From NCBI RefSeq assembly GCF_019320115.1, contig NC_089588.1, positions 118,124,803 through 118,188,802 of the forward strand: 64,000 nt of DNA. The letters are read 5' to 3'. The notes beneath the pieces are model-generated. The model was not told the origin of the DNA, did not search any database, and worked only from the letters and a program-made list of their open reading frames with translations. The stretch's first letter is position 1, and every line of letters starts with the position of its first letter. The stretch is from Miscanthus floridulus. Lineage: Eukaryota; Streptophyta; Magnoliopsida; Poales; Poaceae. Positions 25,401 to 39,142 of the stretch are shown here, piece after piece. A program made the translations under genes and the position numbers.

Positions 25401-27193
25401 TGTTATTTTAGGATTTTTCTACTAATTAATACGAATTTTCCAAGTTCATCATTCAAATCTGTAAAAATCAAAAAAAAAGGAATGTAAACTTGCATTGGGG
25501 TCACTACGGAAAATATAATTCAAACGTCAGCGAAGAGGTCCTCCTGAGCACTATTCACTTGAGTCACAACTTCGCAGAAAGAACCTTCCCTTTTGTCGAA
25601 TTGTTGCACGAGGTCCTTGACGGGGTCTAGGAGCAGAGGAGGCACTGGACTTCACCGAATCCGGTCGGAGAGGCGGCAGTCGATGGCGTTGAGTGGCGGG
25701 GAGCAAGTACGGTCCCGCGCGCACCCGATGGTGCCCTCGGCTCGGCCCGAGGAGGAGTGTGGAGGGCTGGCCACGTGTGCATGCGGCTCGGCTGTGCGTA
25801 GACTGACGGCGGCGACGCTGTGGGGCGCGACGGCGACGAGTGGCTTCAGGCGTGGGGTGCGGGAGTTGCGGCGCAAGGTGAGGGAGGTGGTGCTGTGGTC
25901 TATTTGGGCGGAGGGAGGCTGGAGATGATGGAACAATGGCAGCCATGGAGCTGGCACGACCGGCCATGGCGGCGGCGCCTACACGGGAGCGAGGAGAGCG
26001 CGAGATGGAGCGAGCAGGGAGTGGAGAGGGGGATGGAGAGGGCATGCTGGTGCCCCTCCTCATCGGCAGCAGGGCGCAGGGTGTCCACGACGCGTGGAGC
26101 AGCGGCGGCGAGCATGGCATCCGCGTGTCCCCTATGGGGCTCGCCATCGAACACCTGGCGCGCGCGATGGAGCCCGAGTTCAGACGCGTTTTTCAGCATA
26201 TTCCCGGTAGTTTCGGATCCGTGGTCCTGTACCAAAGTTGTTGCCCTCCTAATGGTCTACCAAACTCGTTAAGGGTGCCTAGTCATTAGGATAGAGGATC
26301 AGTGGTTAATTAAGCCCCAAACTGCCAGTGTCAGCGTATTGACAGCGACAAGCAAACGTTCAAATTGATGGTGAAAACGAGGTCAAACTGGTGCCATCTT
26401 TTTACATGCCCTTCTCCATGAACTTAGCTCCAACTTCCATTTTGGGGTCAAGTCAAGTTACTTAACGAAATTTGGAGAACGCGAGACGTCAATGCCGATG
26501 TCGATGAATTTCTAGACTTAGAATATTTCTAAGTGCTGAAATCAGCAGCAGGTTCCAACTTCGAGCCTCTGTTTGACTTATTTCCAAGTTGATCTAGCTC
26601 TTGGTTCAAAAACAAAGTTTGTTCTACATGATATGGACTACAACTTTCATTTAAGGTCCAACCTCAAAACTGGTATAGAACCTACTGTTCTACTTTGACC
26701 AAAGTAGGATCACGATGAAGCTTAAATTATCCTTTTTGATCCATTGGAGCATTTTCTTGGCATTTGCCCAACATGAACCTTTCATGACTTTTGTTGTAGA
26801 ATTCATCTAGAATCATTTTGGAAAGGTTGCAAGGTTTGATTGACATCTCATGCTCTCATTCACTTAATAGTGCAATTCAAGCACTTAGTAAAATCATTCC
26901 AACAAGGATATAACTTATCATTTCATGTGACTTTTTGATTCCAAACTTCATGAAACTTTTCCATGGATTAATATAGATGGGTATCGATGTGAGACACATG
27001 AAGATATTCCAATAACACCAGCCAAGCATATATCTTGAAAAGGGCCTATATGTAAAGCAAGGGTGCAATATCCAAGTTTAGGTTAGGGCTCATTTCTATA
27101 GGTTGGACCTTGGCATCTTCATCATCACTTAATCATGCCATGTTTGAGCTCAAACCCATTGCTTAACTAGTGGCAAACACCTGGGGTGTTACA
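22482..27193 (-). repeat. 3' LTR of the LARD-like element (4712 bp)
   Basis: On the plus strand it runs from TGTGATAGAACCGCCC to GGTGTTACA. It contains a GC-rich block (about 25560-26250) where long overlapping frames open on both strands. The same block is in the other LTR, so these are composition effects. It also holds short repeats such as AAGGTAATAAGGTA (near 23809). Confidence 0.88.
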
Positions 27194-30100
27194 GCCCGGC
27201 CCCCTTAAAAGAATCACATCCCGAGATTCAGGATGAAAGACTTTTATGGAAGAGAGACATGCTACCAGTTTCCAATATCAGCCATAGCTTTAGGCTACCT
27301 AGCTTCAAGCATAAGAGAGGCTAATTTGGTCAAGACACTTTCTGATACTTGTCCTTTGTAGTAAGTTTTGTCTGAAGAATTTCCTTGGTTGGCCTTCATG
27401 AAGTATTGTTACTTTAGGAGGAATCCAAGATAGCAATGTCCTACGTACTTCATCCTTGATGTACGAAGAGCGATACAAACATAGACTAAATACTTGTAGC
27501 ATCTACTTCCCAAGTGGATATAGCACAGACCATATGAACTTTGCACTAGACCGTAGCCTGTTGACGAATATTCCTTGCAACAGTGCTATATTTGCTCCCA
27601 AGGTTTGAAAAGCAGTTCTCTATTAAAGTGGCTTGAGCACATCTTCTCGTAAAGGATGTGATCATAAACGGGTAAACGTCCTTTGAGGGTATGAGAAGCT
27701 AGTTAACTAATATCCAAACTGGTTGTAGCGGTGCAATCACTCAAATGTCAACTGATGGAAAGCTACATAATGTTCCATGTGCACAGTGCTCTTTCTTTGA
27801 TAACAATATTGTATGGTCTGAGTCTGCTAAGGGAGTGGTAAACGTAGTAGCTGACTCTGTCGGCTCAACGTTCTCGATGATCATTCCTTAGGGAGCCTTT
27901 GGATCCAAGTTGCAACAGTGATTCTGGGTGGAATATGATGCAACCTCTTGGGTAAAAACACATATAAGGTACCAAAGGCATGTCAGCATTGGAGAACCAT
28001 TGATGTAGAAGGATGTTAGCGAGGCTTGGAGGACAACACAAGTTGCAAGTAATCACAAAACTAGGGACTAGTTCACTACCAGCAGGTTGAGCATAATTTG
28101 CCTTCGTGGTGCAGTTGCACAGCAAGTTGGGTTGACTTGCATCATAGCAAAACCAGCTTTCTTGAACTATATTTGACATCGAGGCTTCCATTCTTAGGCC
28201 AATCAATATCTCAAAAACCATAATCCGAAAATCTGCGGTTTGACACCTTTCCAATTGCTTTCGAATTGCAAGGGCACAATTTTGACTTCTAGAACACCTT
28301 GACTGCTCACGCATTGCTGATCTAAGAGGGTAAAGGCAAGGCACATAGGGGTGCAATTAGTCTTCTCAAGGGTATGGAGGGTTGTCTAACAGCAATACAC
28401 CTACAAGTTGTAATTTCTTGGCAGGAATGACAAACACAACCGTCTAATGCAAATGATGATCGCAGTCACAGCGAAATTGCAGACTCTGTACCCTTTTGTT
28501 TTCTATTCATATCTCACAAACTACAGCTCCATTATGCATGAATTTTGGTAGGCGTACAGATCCATGAGTCTTCTAAACACTCACTAAAATTCAACTCAAA
28601 TGGACACCGTTTGACCATCTAAACAATTCATCTACCAAAACTGTTGTGTTCCGAAATGGCAGCAAACCGAGCCGACAAGATATCTCTCAAATCAGATGTT
28701 TTACTCAACCAATACTCCAACAAACTTGAGGCATCGACCTGTTCTAAGTGAGGAATGAGGTCACCAAAATTTGAGGCCATTCCAACCACGTTTGAGTCAC
28801 TAATTGCTGGCTCGAAGATAACCAATTTTTTGTGTCACAAAAGCTGGATAGATTTCTTGTTCTTCCTTTTCTTCGCTCCACACGTTGAGGTGTGTGTTTT
28901 GCACTCTCTAACTTTTCTCATAGCAGCAGCAGTCTTTCTCTAGCTGAGGATGGAGGCTAGAGTTTTCCTTACATGCTTCTCTGGTAACACTTCAACCATC
29001 ATTCTAGACACTAACTTGACTATGCACAAGCATTGGACTTGTGGGCTATTTTCGCAGGGCACAAAACATTATTCCACATGTAGGGCATTTCTACATTGAC
29101 AAGGAACCATTCCTATATATCCTTCAGCACTTCATCCAATAGAGTCTGGACACATGTGTTAGTGGCACCTTGGGGCACAAAGATGCTGACTAAAAACTAG
29201 GGACGTGCTTTCGCTAGCTCCTACCTAGCCGATACCCCGTCTTGTACTATATACGTGATTGTCCAAGATGGAATTGACTTGATAGCACATTTGGAGAAGA
29301 AGTAGCACTTGCATTGTGGGGCCAGGTTTGCTGTTTCCTTGATCAACATTGTTCTGTGAGATCTAGCCTTCATAGTTACCAAATAGTCGTTACCTAACTG
29401 AAGACTAACTTTCCTACTGGTAACAAATCAGTTGTCCCTCAACACTAAAAAGGTTCCAAATCTTCACTCTTGATAATAAAAATTTTTGATCGAAGCCTAC
29501 AGATGGTCGCCATTGAAGTCAGTAGAAAGGGGTCACACCAAAGAAGGTCGGTTCGTCTATGTCATCCTTATGCACCTAAAGATTGAGAACTTGGACAGGT
29601 ATCTCATATATACCAGGTGACCTATTGCAGCACATAATCTCCTGGTCCATTTATCATCCGACTGATAACTTGTTCAACCTTAAGTGTTGTGCACCTTTCT
29701 GATCCAATGAGAATGACATAAGTTGCTCACTAGATGACTAACATCACTACAGGGACCATTAAGTAGAGTCACTTGTCTACTATCTCTGGCAGTCTGTTAA
29801 TGTTCCTGTTAGTGACTTGTTCTTCAAAGGTTAACCGTTGGATGACTCCTGAAGGAACTCCTATTGCATCTGATTCAACATACAGATCTTCTACCATGAT
29901 AAGGAGAGATAACTAAGGAAGAGCTCACATGAAAATAACACATCAGTGCAGTTCGGCAATGGATCATGACTAGGAACCTCGATACCAGCGCGTGCCGAGC
30001 AGCACAACCTTGTGTGCGCACCCACAGGAGGCTCTCAGTTTCGTCGTGGCACCATAGATCGCTAATTCTGGCACCATTATTGAACATATAACCTACAAGA

Positions 30101-31805
30101 AATCTCACATGGCACAAATTGGGTTGCATAGGAGCAAGCACTATGCGAAGGAGGGATAGCAAACAAAGGTAGTCACAAGGTTAGGAGTCAACAAGCAGGG
30201 GATCCGAAGATCAAAACACAACGCAAGAGAGCATAGCTTAATTGCCAAAGACAACTGAGCAGGGGACTTCTTGCCGAATTTCCATATACGTCTTGTGTCC
30301 ACCAAGTGATTACCAGGTAAAGATGAACATGAGATTTGGTCTTGTCGAGCAGCAATATGAGATCAAGACTGATAAATGTCCAGAGACTTGAGAGAGTTGG
30401 AGACAAAATAAACAAGATTCAAGGGATAGAGCCAGGGCACTGGCTAAGGATTCAGTTGATAAAGCAACGACATGATCTACGAGGAAAAGGTTCCAAAGCA
30501 GGGTAGATAGCGATTAGCGTTGCACCAGATCATCAGTAGAAGAAGGAGCAATGAGATCTAACAAGGATTTTTGAGCAAAGTCCTCCCACATAGGAGCGGG
30601 ACAACCACAAAACATGCGAGCAAAGAAGGGGGCTAAGCTTGGGCCTAAGGTTAAGCAAAGGCATGGATAAAAGTCTTTGTAGCACAACGTTCAAGGGCTA
30701 GCAACCACATGTATAGGCTCAGGCTCCTAAGAGAGAACTTAATTGAAAATGACAACCATGAGATTACCAAAACTTGGACGTGGTTCTAGGATAGCGCTCT
30801 TCAACACTCGTATGCTTACCGAGGACAAAAGAGGTGATAACTATGGCACTAATTAGATAACAAGCATACATACTCACCACTTGGCTAAACTGGAGGACAT
30901 TATAGGTTAAGCATGTAACCACAATTATTTCTAGCACGGCTAAGCACACACGTTTCTCAAGCACTTCCTATTCAAACAACATGGAACAAGGCATTCTTGT
31001 TTAACTCCACACAAGGAAGATAGTGCAATACATCGACCACAAGTTACTTAGTACTTAGAACAAAGGAAGGGAAGCATATTTATGCACAAGCACAATCATG
31101 ATGCATGCTCATCCTATTCGTCCTCACGAAATTGACAGCCTAAGGCGGCAATCATATTCTATGTCGGTGGCATAACACGTACTCTCTCGATATATAGCTA
31201 GTCGTCAGCTACATTCCATCTACGCATTCATGGTTAGCATACCTGCAGGCAAATTCATTGCAACCCATCCCCACAAAGAGATAAATAAGCACACAATAAA
31301 AGCAGTAAACTAATATACTCTCCATATATACATCCCTAGATGTATATGCTTCGATATCCATAGCTACCCGATAAATATACCCGCAATTAAGTACCTTCAT
31401 ATATACATGGGTGTAACATGTAAATATTCCAGTAACCACAGTTAACTCTCCCCTAGACCGATAGTTGGACGGTCATACTCTCACAACTCACACTTACCTG
31501 GGCGTAGAGGCAATTGATCCATACAGTACCATTCAAGCGAATGACATCCATACAATAGCACGCCGTATGGACGACGAAAGAAAAATTGCAATACAGTACA
31601 TCCCTCAAAGTTAGTACTTAGATAGCCACCTAATAGTCCTTAACTGGGCATAAAGGAAGATGTCGCTAGCATAGTTTTACAAATAAGTTTTGACAAATTT
31701 GCCTGTAGCTAAAGTTTTAGTTAAAATAGAATTTTTAAAACCAAAACTTGGCTTTTAAAACTATGTACCTGACAGTATTATGCTTAATCTCGCTCTGATA
31801 CCAGC
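27194..31805 (-). other. Interior of the LARD-like element, no genes found
   Basis: The polypurine tract lies at about 27194-27211 (GCCCGGCCCCCTTAAAAG on the plus strand) and the primer-binding site at 31792-31803. The longest frame (minus strand, 27865-28356, 163 codons) shows no retrotransposon motif and no recognisable domain. I searched by eye for zinc knuckle, DSGA, YxDD, RNase H and integrase motifs on both strands without success. The element would depend on proteins from another gypsy family. Confidence 0.75.
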
Positions 31806-34800
31806 TATGACAGAACCGCCCAATTTATATAAGATCAAGTATGGTTGTCCCCACTAACACGTTGACGCACCCATACTTTCACTCATATAAACCCGGTAGT
31901 CCGTCGAGTGTCCCGAAAGACCTCAGTAAATCAACATCACAACCAAGATCGCGTGATTAAGCAAATACACATCACATACACCAGGTTGAAGCGGAAATAA
32001 TATTACAAAGTGGTTAACAAATAATAGTACAAGTTTGGGCTTCAAAACCATTTAGTGAAAACAACATAGCTTTCAAATGAATACGTTAATATAAGTTCCA
32101 ATTATATGGCTAGCATAAGTGACATCATCCGACAAAAGCATATAGATGAGAAGTAAGTATAGAATCACCGAGCCCATCGGCAGTTAGCCACCATCATCGA
32201 TAGGTCGAGAACATCACCTGCAACCAGGTGGAATAAACCCTGAGTACTCAAATGTACTCAGCCGACTTACCCGTCTTAAACCAAAATAAAGCGACACCAA
32301 GGATTATGCAAGGCTTTCTTTAGTGGGCTAGCTGACTTGTTTGCGAAAAGCATAAGCTATCCTGAAGAAACCATTTTAAGTACTTTGCATCATCTTTATT
32401 ATGACCTATCCATCTAGGTAAGCACCTGTACTATAGCAATCACTTGATTAACCAATAACATCCAGTTACCAATTTAGATTTAGCATATCCCATACCATCC
32501 AGATAACCATCATTGTTCCATAATAATTACTACGATGCCGTAACTCGAGTCAAGTGCTCACTATCCAGGAGTGATGGCGATTCAAATCGATTCCTAACCA
32601 GCTGGTGATTTATTCCTTACACAAACCTCACTCACCCGCTAAAGTGAGGTATCGGTCACCGAGTCAACTATCCAGGAATCTCGAGTTTGCCAGGAACCAC
32701 ATGTACCCGAGGGCCGACCGACTGCCCTTTGGTCTTATCATCGCTCCCCCGTGTCCTACCACACCTGCTCCGGTACAGTGCGCTGCGGGCAATCTACTCG
32801 GCCCGAATAATCTCCCAGCTTCGCGGTCGAAAGGTGCTTTATTCGGCTAGCTAAATGTAAGGCATGCGTTCAACATGACTCGAGGGCCAACAACGGTCGG
32901 TCCTTAATCGACACAGACGGACAGCACCCCAGAACCCTGTCTGGTTGCCTCCAACTTTTTCCGTCCGGTCTCCAATTATCCATCACACATGGTTAATTCC
33001 AGGATATCATTCTTTCCATAGCTAAACTCTTCCAGTAACCACCTATAATGTAGGTGACCGGATATCACCGATCGCTACCGGTCTAAGCAAGGCTAAGCAG
33101 TTATTCGATCCCGACCTAACAGGGTAATAAGGTAATAAGGTAGGCAAGGATAGTAATAAATGCATCAACGGTTTCAATCAACTCCTACAACTTAATGCAA
33201 CAATATATAACTCGTATATAGAAAGAATTGCTTTTATAAAGTAGGAGACTTAGAATGCTCCGGGGCTTGCCTAGGATCCGTCACAAGTCAGTTCAGTTAG
33301 CTTGCACCGTCCTAGTGACGTCTCAGGTCCTAGCATTCGCTTAGTCCTTCCATCTTCGGGATAGATCCATCAAACACTGTCTTCAGGTTTGGCTCCAACA
33401 TCTCATCCTTCACGTGGTGCATCTAGCGTACCTAGATGAGATGCAATATGCAAGTGCATAAATATGAAGAATAGTACCATGAGACGCATCACAAAATAGC
33501 AAGCAAGACAAGCATAGTTTACACTAACACACTTAAGTACTTTGCGATGCTTAACTTAAACATCACACAATCAATCATGCTAAGATGGCAAAGAAGACGA
33601 CAACACCAAGCATGACATAAGTTTCCCAAGATCTCAGGTGCTCTAACTCAGTCATCATTCAAGGCATAAGTCACACTTAACAATATACAAGCAAACACTA
33701 TAATTGGAATCTGCCAATTTCTGGACATGCAAACAGCAGCTACAAGATTTAGCTATAACTGGAGTTACACAAATCCAAATGAATTGCAAGACAACAATCC
33801 GGAAAGCTTATGGAATTTTCTAAATTCATCTTTAATCATCTTAGCATGATTCTTAAGTTAACTAAGTCAAATATTCCCATTTACAGAAACTGGTCCACAA
33901 TTGACAGAAAGCAGCCATTTCTGAAACACAACTTTAAACAGGCATAACTCACAAACCACAAGGCCAAATACCACCAACTTTTAACAGAAGCTAGATACAT
34001 GAATTATCTACAACTTTGTTATTCTCGTATTAAGATGATTTTACAGTTAGATGGGTCAACTAATCCAATAATTGCATCTCTGTCCAAAACATAGACAGAA
34101 ACTGACATGCCACTTTAAACAGCTATAAATGGAGTTATACATGTACTATAAATGTGATTCTAGACTTTTTAGAAAGCTTAGCAAATTCTGAACAACTTTG
34201 TTGTAAACACCTAAAGCTAATTATACCATTAAGAAGGCCCCACAGTAAGAACAAGGAAACCCAGTCTGGGTTTGGGCAGAAACAGCCACAGAGATTTAAG
34301 CAAGTATAACTCAAGATCTACTTAGCCAAGAATCATGATATTTAACTTTTTGGAAAGCTTAAGAAAAGTACCACAACTCACGTATTTTCACCAAGTCATG
34401 ATTCATAACTTAACTGAGCCAATTAATTCAAACATGCAGAACTGTTCAGAGTAGAAGCAAAGCAATACAGGGCATTTGTTATTTTTATACCTCTTAAACT
34501 ATAAATCCTAAACTCCTGAAATTTTTACCAGACAACAACAATCACCTTAGTAGAACTCCACAAAAATTTCACATTTATTTGAGCAACACCACTTCAGTTA
34601 TGAAAAAGACAAGACATAACTAGTATTCAGAACCTAACTGCATAGATCTATTTTTACAGTACAATATTTACACTAAACATGTAATATTATAGATCTACTG
34701 CATAGACAATTTCACAAGGATTCCAAAAAGTCCTCATTTGTTGTTTTAGGATTTTTCTACTAATTAATATGAATTTTCCAAGTTCATCATTCAAATCTGT

Positions 34801-36530
34801 AAAAATCAAAAGAAAAGGAATGTAAACTTGCATCGGGGTCCCTATGGAAAATATAATTCAAATGTCAGCGAAGAGGTCCTCCTAAGCACTATTCACATGA
34901 GTCACAACTTCGCAGAAAGAACCTTCCCTTTTGTCGAATTGTTGCGCGAGGTCCTTGATGGGGTCAGGGAGCAGAGGAGGCATTGGACTTCGCCGAATCT
35001 GGCCGGAGAGGCGGCAGTCGATGGCGACGAGTGGCGGGGAGCAAGTACGGTCCCGCGCGCACCCGATGGTGCCCTCGGCTCGGCCCGAGGAGGAGTGTGG
35101 AGGGCTGGCCACGTGTGCATGCGACTCAGCTATGCGTAGACTGACGGCGGCGACGCTGTGGGGCGCGACGGAGACGAGTGGCTTCAGGCGAGGGGTGCGG
35201 GAGTTGCGGCGCGTGGTGAGGGAGGTGGTGCTGTGGTCTATTTGGGCGGAGGGAGGCTGGAGATGAAGGAACAACGGCGGCCATGGAGCTGGCACGACCG
35301 ACCATGGCAGCGGCGCCTGCACGGGAGCGAGGAGAGCGCGAGAGGGAGCGAGCAGGGAGTGGAGAGAGGGATGGAGAGGGCGTGCTGGTGCCCTTCCTCA
35401 TCGATAGCAGGGCGCAGGGCGTCCACGATGCGTGGAGTAGCGGCAGCGAGCATGGCATCCACGTGTCCCCTATGGGGCCCGCCATCGAACACCTGGCGCC
35501 CGCGATGGAGCCCGAGTTCAGACGCGTTTTCAGCATATTCCCGGTAGTTTTGGATCCGTGGGCCTGTACCAAAGTTGTTGCCCTCCAAATGGTCTACCAA
35601 ACTCGTTAAGGGTGCCTAGTCATTAGGACAGAGGATCAGTGGTTAATTAAGCCCCAAACTGCCAGTGTCAGCGTATTGACAGCGACAAGCAAACGTTCAA
35701 ATTGATGGTGAAAACGAGGTCAAACTGGTGCCATCTTTTTACATGCCCTTCTCCATGAACTTAGCTCCAACTTCCATTTTGGGGTCAATTTGAGTTACTT
35801 AACGAAATTTGGAGAACGCGAGACGTCAATGCCGATGTCGATGAATTTCTAGACTTAGAATATTTCTAAGTGCTGAAATCAGCAGCAGGTTCCAACTTCG
35901 AGCCTCTGTTTGACTTATTTCCAAGTTGATCTAGCTCTTGGTCCAAAAACAAAGTTTGTTCTACATGATATGGACTATTAGTTTCATTTAAGGTCCAACC
36001 TCAAAATTGGTATAGAACCTACTGTTCTACTTTGACCAAAGTAGGATCACGATGAAGCTTAAATTATCCTTTTTGATCCATTGGAGCGTTTTCTTGGCAT
36101 TTGCCCAACATGAACCTTTCATGACTTTTGTTGTAGAATTCATCTAGAGTCATTTTGGCAAGGTTGCAAGGTTTGGTTGACATCTCATGCTCTCATTCAC
36201 TTAATAGTGCAATTCAAGCACTTAGTAAAATCATTCCAACAAGGATATAACTTATCATTTCATGTGACTTTTTGATTCCAAACTTCATGAAACTTTTCCA
36301 TGGATTAATATAGATGGGTATTGATGTGAGACACATGAAGATATTCCAATAACACCAGCCAAGCATATATCTTGAAAAGGGCCTATATGTAAAGCAAGGG
36401 TGCAATATCCAAGTTTAGGTTGGGGCTCATTTCTATAGGTTGGACCTTGGCATCTTCATCATCACTTAATCATGCCATGTTTGAGCTCAAACCCATTGCT
36501 TAACTGGTGGCAAACACCTAGGGTGTTTCA
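31806..36530 (-). repeat. 5' LTR of the LARD-like element (4725 bp)
   Basis: A near copy of 22482-27193. A visible difference is an ~21-bp insertion near 33835-33856. It starts TATGACAG where the other LTR has TGTGATAG, so one terminal base has mutated. It ends GGGTGTTTCA at 36530, followed by the GGCCG duplication. Confidence 0.88.
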
Positions 36531-36535
36531 GGCCG

Positions 36536-37823
36536 CACCAGGGGGTTAGGGAAAAGGACGACCTGGAAGCAAGGATTCGAAGAGGACAGGCATATGTACA
36601 AGAAACATGGCAGAGACCAGGATTCTAATCTTGAGCTCCAAGTGAAGGCTCTAGTTGTGAAGGCGCTGGAGGAGCAAGGACTATCTATGGAGCCATGGAT
36701 ATTAGTGACGCCACCAAGAGAACTGGCATTAGTTGGCAGCCCTCCGAAAGTTCCTAGCAGCCAACGTTCCACTGCAGCCACAACCCCCGTCGATCACAAC
36801 GGGAACCAACTAGTTGCACCTTGGTGTTTCTCAGTGGCTAGCAGAACACTGTGATGGAGGTGGCAACGGGTGTGGCACATCCTCCCGGTGGCTTACACCA
36901 CAATAATAAGATACCGCCGGACTACACTAGGGTCGAGGTGCATACCGTGAAGCCCGAGTTCATGTAATGGAGGATAGACTATGCAACTCCCGAGGGGCTG
37001 GTGTTACTCGGAGACGTTATTGGGTAGTTCATCCTCTGGCACAAATGGGATATTATATTGACTGCTTCTTCGCCGCACCCCCCTCTCCAAAATTTGGACC
37101 GAGTTGTTAAGGTCGGAGAGATATTTTCACCGTCTCATGACCACCACATTCCTGAGATGCCACATTCTTCCCCACCTCCTAGCGAGCATGTGCCTGATAA
37201 GATGCCACAACCTTCTCTAGCTCATACCGCGCAAGTGCATGATGAGATGCCACAATCTTCTCAACAAGCACAGCCGATACATGAACAACGAGTGTCTCCT
37301 GAAGAAGGTGATGCACAAGAAGATGAGGATGTGCCTGAATGGGAACTTCGAAAGAAGCATCCAATCACCATAAGGCCAGTTTATGTTCCAATGAAAGACG
37401 TCTTGTCGGTGTCCAAGTGGTATTCCCATGACCAGTTCAATCCTGAGAACGCCTGAGAACCAAGTTAAAAAAGTCCCATCACGGGGTTCTGAGGAGGCCG
37501 TCACTAGCAAACTCCACCAAATTGTAAAGCAGTGTCCAAATGTTGATGCCATCAAATGGTCAAAGGATTGCCCGAAAACATATAAAAGAGGCAAGCCCTT
37601 CCTACCAAACCGGGACATCCAGCGCCTACCACTTGGAATGAGAAGGTTCCATGATTGGTACTTGCGTGTTCTCCCAATGAGTATAGACCTCATACAAGCA
37701 TGCTTCCCCACCGGCACATTTGGAAGCCCAGCCAGGAAAATTGTCTTTGACTTCAATGACATGCAGACATGCTTTCACCTGGGAGCAATGGATATGAATC
37801 TAATTCGCACGTGGTGCCTATAA
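36536..37823 (+). pseudogene. TNP1/TNPA-like gene of CACTA-1, 3' part
   Basis: Continues the gene broken at 22481. The first residues include the conserved WKQGFEEDRHMY block, followed by a basic and then glutamine-rich stretch (36594-36854). A proline/serine-rich linker with repeated EMPHSS/KMPQPS motifs (37058-37456) and a C-terminal part with HDWYLRVLPMSIDLIQACFP (to 37823) follow. Stops (36853, 36967, 37026) and a frame change near 37450 are present, and two of the stops sit where glutamine would be expected. This gene appears to run on into the Ulp1-like region downstream. Confidence 0.75.
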
Positions 37824-37901
37824 GTCCTTGTCCTCCCTATATGATATGAATGTAATCTTTGAATTTTGTTGTAACTAACCCACGCCGTGATTTGTAGAAT
37901 G

Positions 37902-39007
37902 CAAGTGCACATTGTCAAACAAATGCCAAGTGTGAAAGCTGGGTATATAGACCCTCAAGCTATAGCCTAAACAAATTTTAATTACCCTAAACAGTGGAAA
38001 CTGAATGCCAAAGAGTTAGCTACTACAAAGACTCTTCGAGAGAAAGAGCACATCCGTACGGCAAAACTAAGGGAAGAGTCCCTTAAGGTTGCAGCATACA
38101 TTGCCCTGGCTTTCAAAATTCTCCAACAGCACTCTACTATATGGCTACCATACAACTTCGAGTAAGTTCAACTCTATACTTGAAGCTTTGTTCGATATAT
38201 TTTATTCAATGCAAAAGAGCTTATCTAGTTCTATGATTAAATCCATGCAGCAACCACTGGATCTGTATAGCTGTCGATGTTGGGAGGAGCATGGCATGGG
38301 TCTTTGATTCAATAGATAGGGACCTGGTGACATACAAAGACTTCATATCGATTCTCAAGACGTATACATATCGACAATCCTCATTAGCTTATATGTTTGT
38401 ATATATACTTGTAACGTTCACTTTTGGATACTAACAAGTTGTATTTGCTAAAATAATTCGAACAGGGCATTTAGGTTCTATGTCACTACACATCACGGAA
38501 GGCATGATCCAGCAAGGAAGGAAAAGCTGGCTATAAAAACACTATGTGTGGTAAGTGTAACTTACTTCTTTAGTACTCCATTACATGGGTGTTAAAAGCA
38601 TTAATTAACATTTTCATATGCAAAACACACATTGCCCCAAGCAGAAGCCTGGGAGTGTACATTGTGGATACTATATATGTTCTATAATGAGTAACACTGG
38701 TGTCTACAGGAGACACCCCTTAAGGGTAAGTTTGAACCTCTTCACCCGTAGTATAAAAACTTCGTATATGGTATGAAATACTAAACTGAAACTTATTCTC
38801 TTGTAGTGAAAAGAAGAGAGAGAAATGAAAAGAGACCCATACAAGGATGACCAACTCTTAGAGCTCATCGGCGACCTATGCAACTTCATATTGGACCAGA
38901 TTGTACACGTTAAAGACGCCTACCATGACCGAGAGTCTGACTTAGGTAGTAATCCTCAGTACCAATACCTTCGTCAGACTGAAAGGCTAGCTCTAGGACG
39001 TTGATAA
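37902..39007 (+). pseudogene. Ulp1-like (C48) cysteine protease region of CACTA-1
   Basis: Exon-like pieces separated by probable introns. One piece encodes HWICIAVDVG with the candidate catalytic His codon at 38255-38257, then AWVFDS with the Asp at 38306-38308. Another encodes FRFYVTTHHGRHD (about 38464-38510). A further piece reads KQKPGSVHCGYYIC with Gln at 38642-38644 and the candidate catalytic Cys at 38663-38665. The last piece (about 38815-39004) ends RLALGR and stop. His-Asp-Gln-Cys order fits SUMO/Ulp1-type peptidases, which some plant transposons carry. Stops (for example 37966) mean it is not functional. Exon borders are my estimates. Confidence 0.7.
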
Positions 39008-39142
39008 CAATGTGTACGGAATTTAACATTGGTTTTACCTTGTGAATTATGTCTATTTAATGATGGATTGTATATATTCTTGTGAATTGGACTTGTAATT
39101 GTAGTTTATATAATACTCTTGTGCTTGTAGTCTAACGGGTTC

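Larger units (their letters stand above)
22482..36530 (-). mobile_element. Gene-less LTR retrotransposon (LARD-like) nested in CACTA-1
   Basis: LTRs of 4.7 kb (22482-27193 and 31806-36530) flank a 4.6-kb interior. A perfect GGCCG target duplication brackets it (22477-22481 and 36531-36535). On the minus strand the primer-binding site TGGTATCAGAGC (31792-31803) abuts the right LTR and a polypurine tract (about 27194-27211) abuts the left LTR, giving a minus orientation and a gypsy-type priming mode. No gag or pol is readable in the interior. Long LTRs with a structured but non-coding interior match the class of large retrotransposon derivatives (LARDs). The LTRs are nearly identical by eye, so it is younger than the CACTA it interrupts. 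Confidence 0.9.

Noticed and set aside
25551..26289. Long overlapping ORFs on both strands (up to 198 codons), repeated at 34828-35609
   Set aside because: They occur in the two LTRs of one element at matching places, lie in a GC-rich block where stops are rare on both strands, and differ in frame length between copies. Composition effect, no domain.
27865..28356. 163-codon minus-strand ORF in the LARD-like interior
   Set aside because: Cys-rich but without any retroelement motif or recognisable domain. The codon pattern looks random and it is alone in a 4.6-kb non-coding region.
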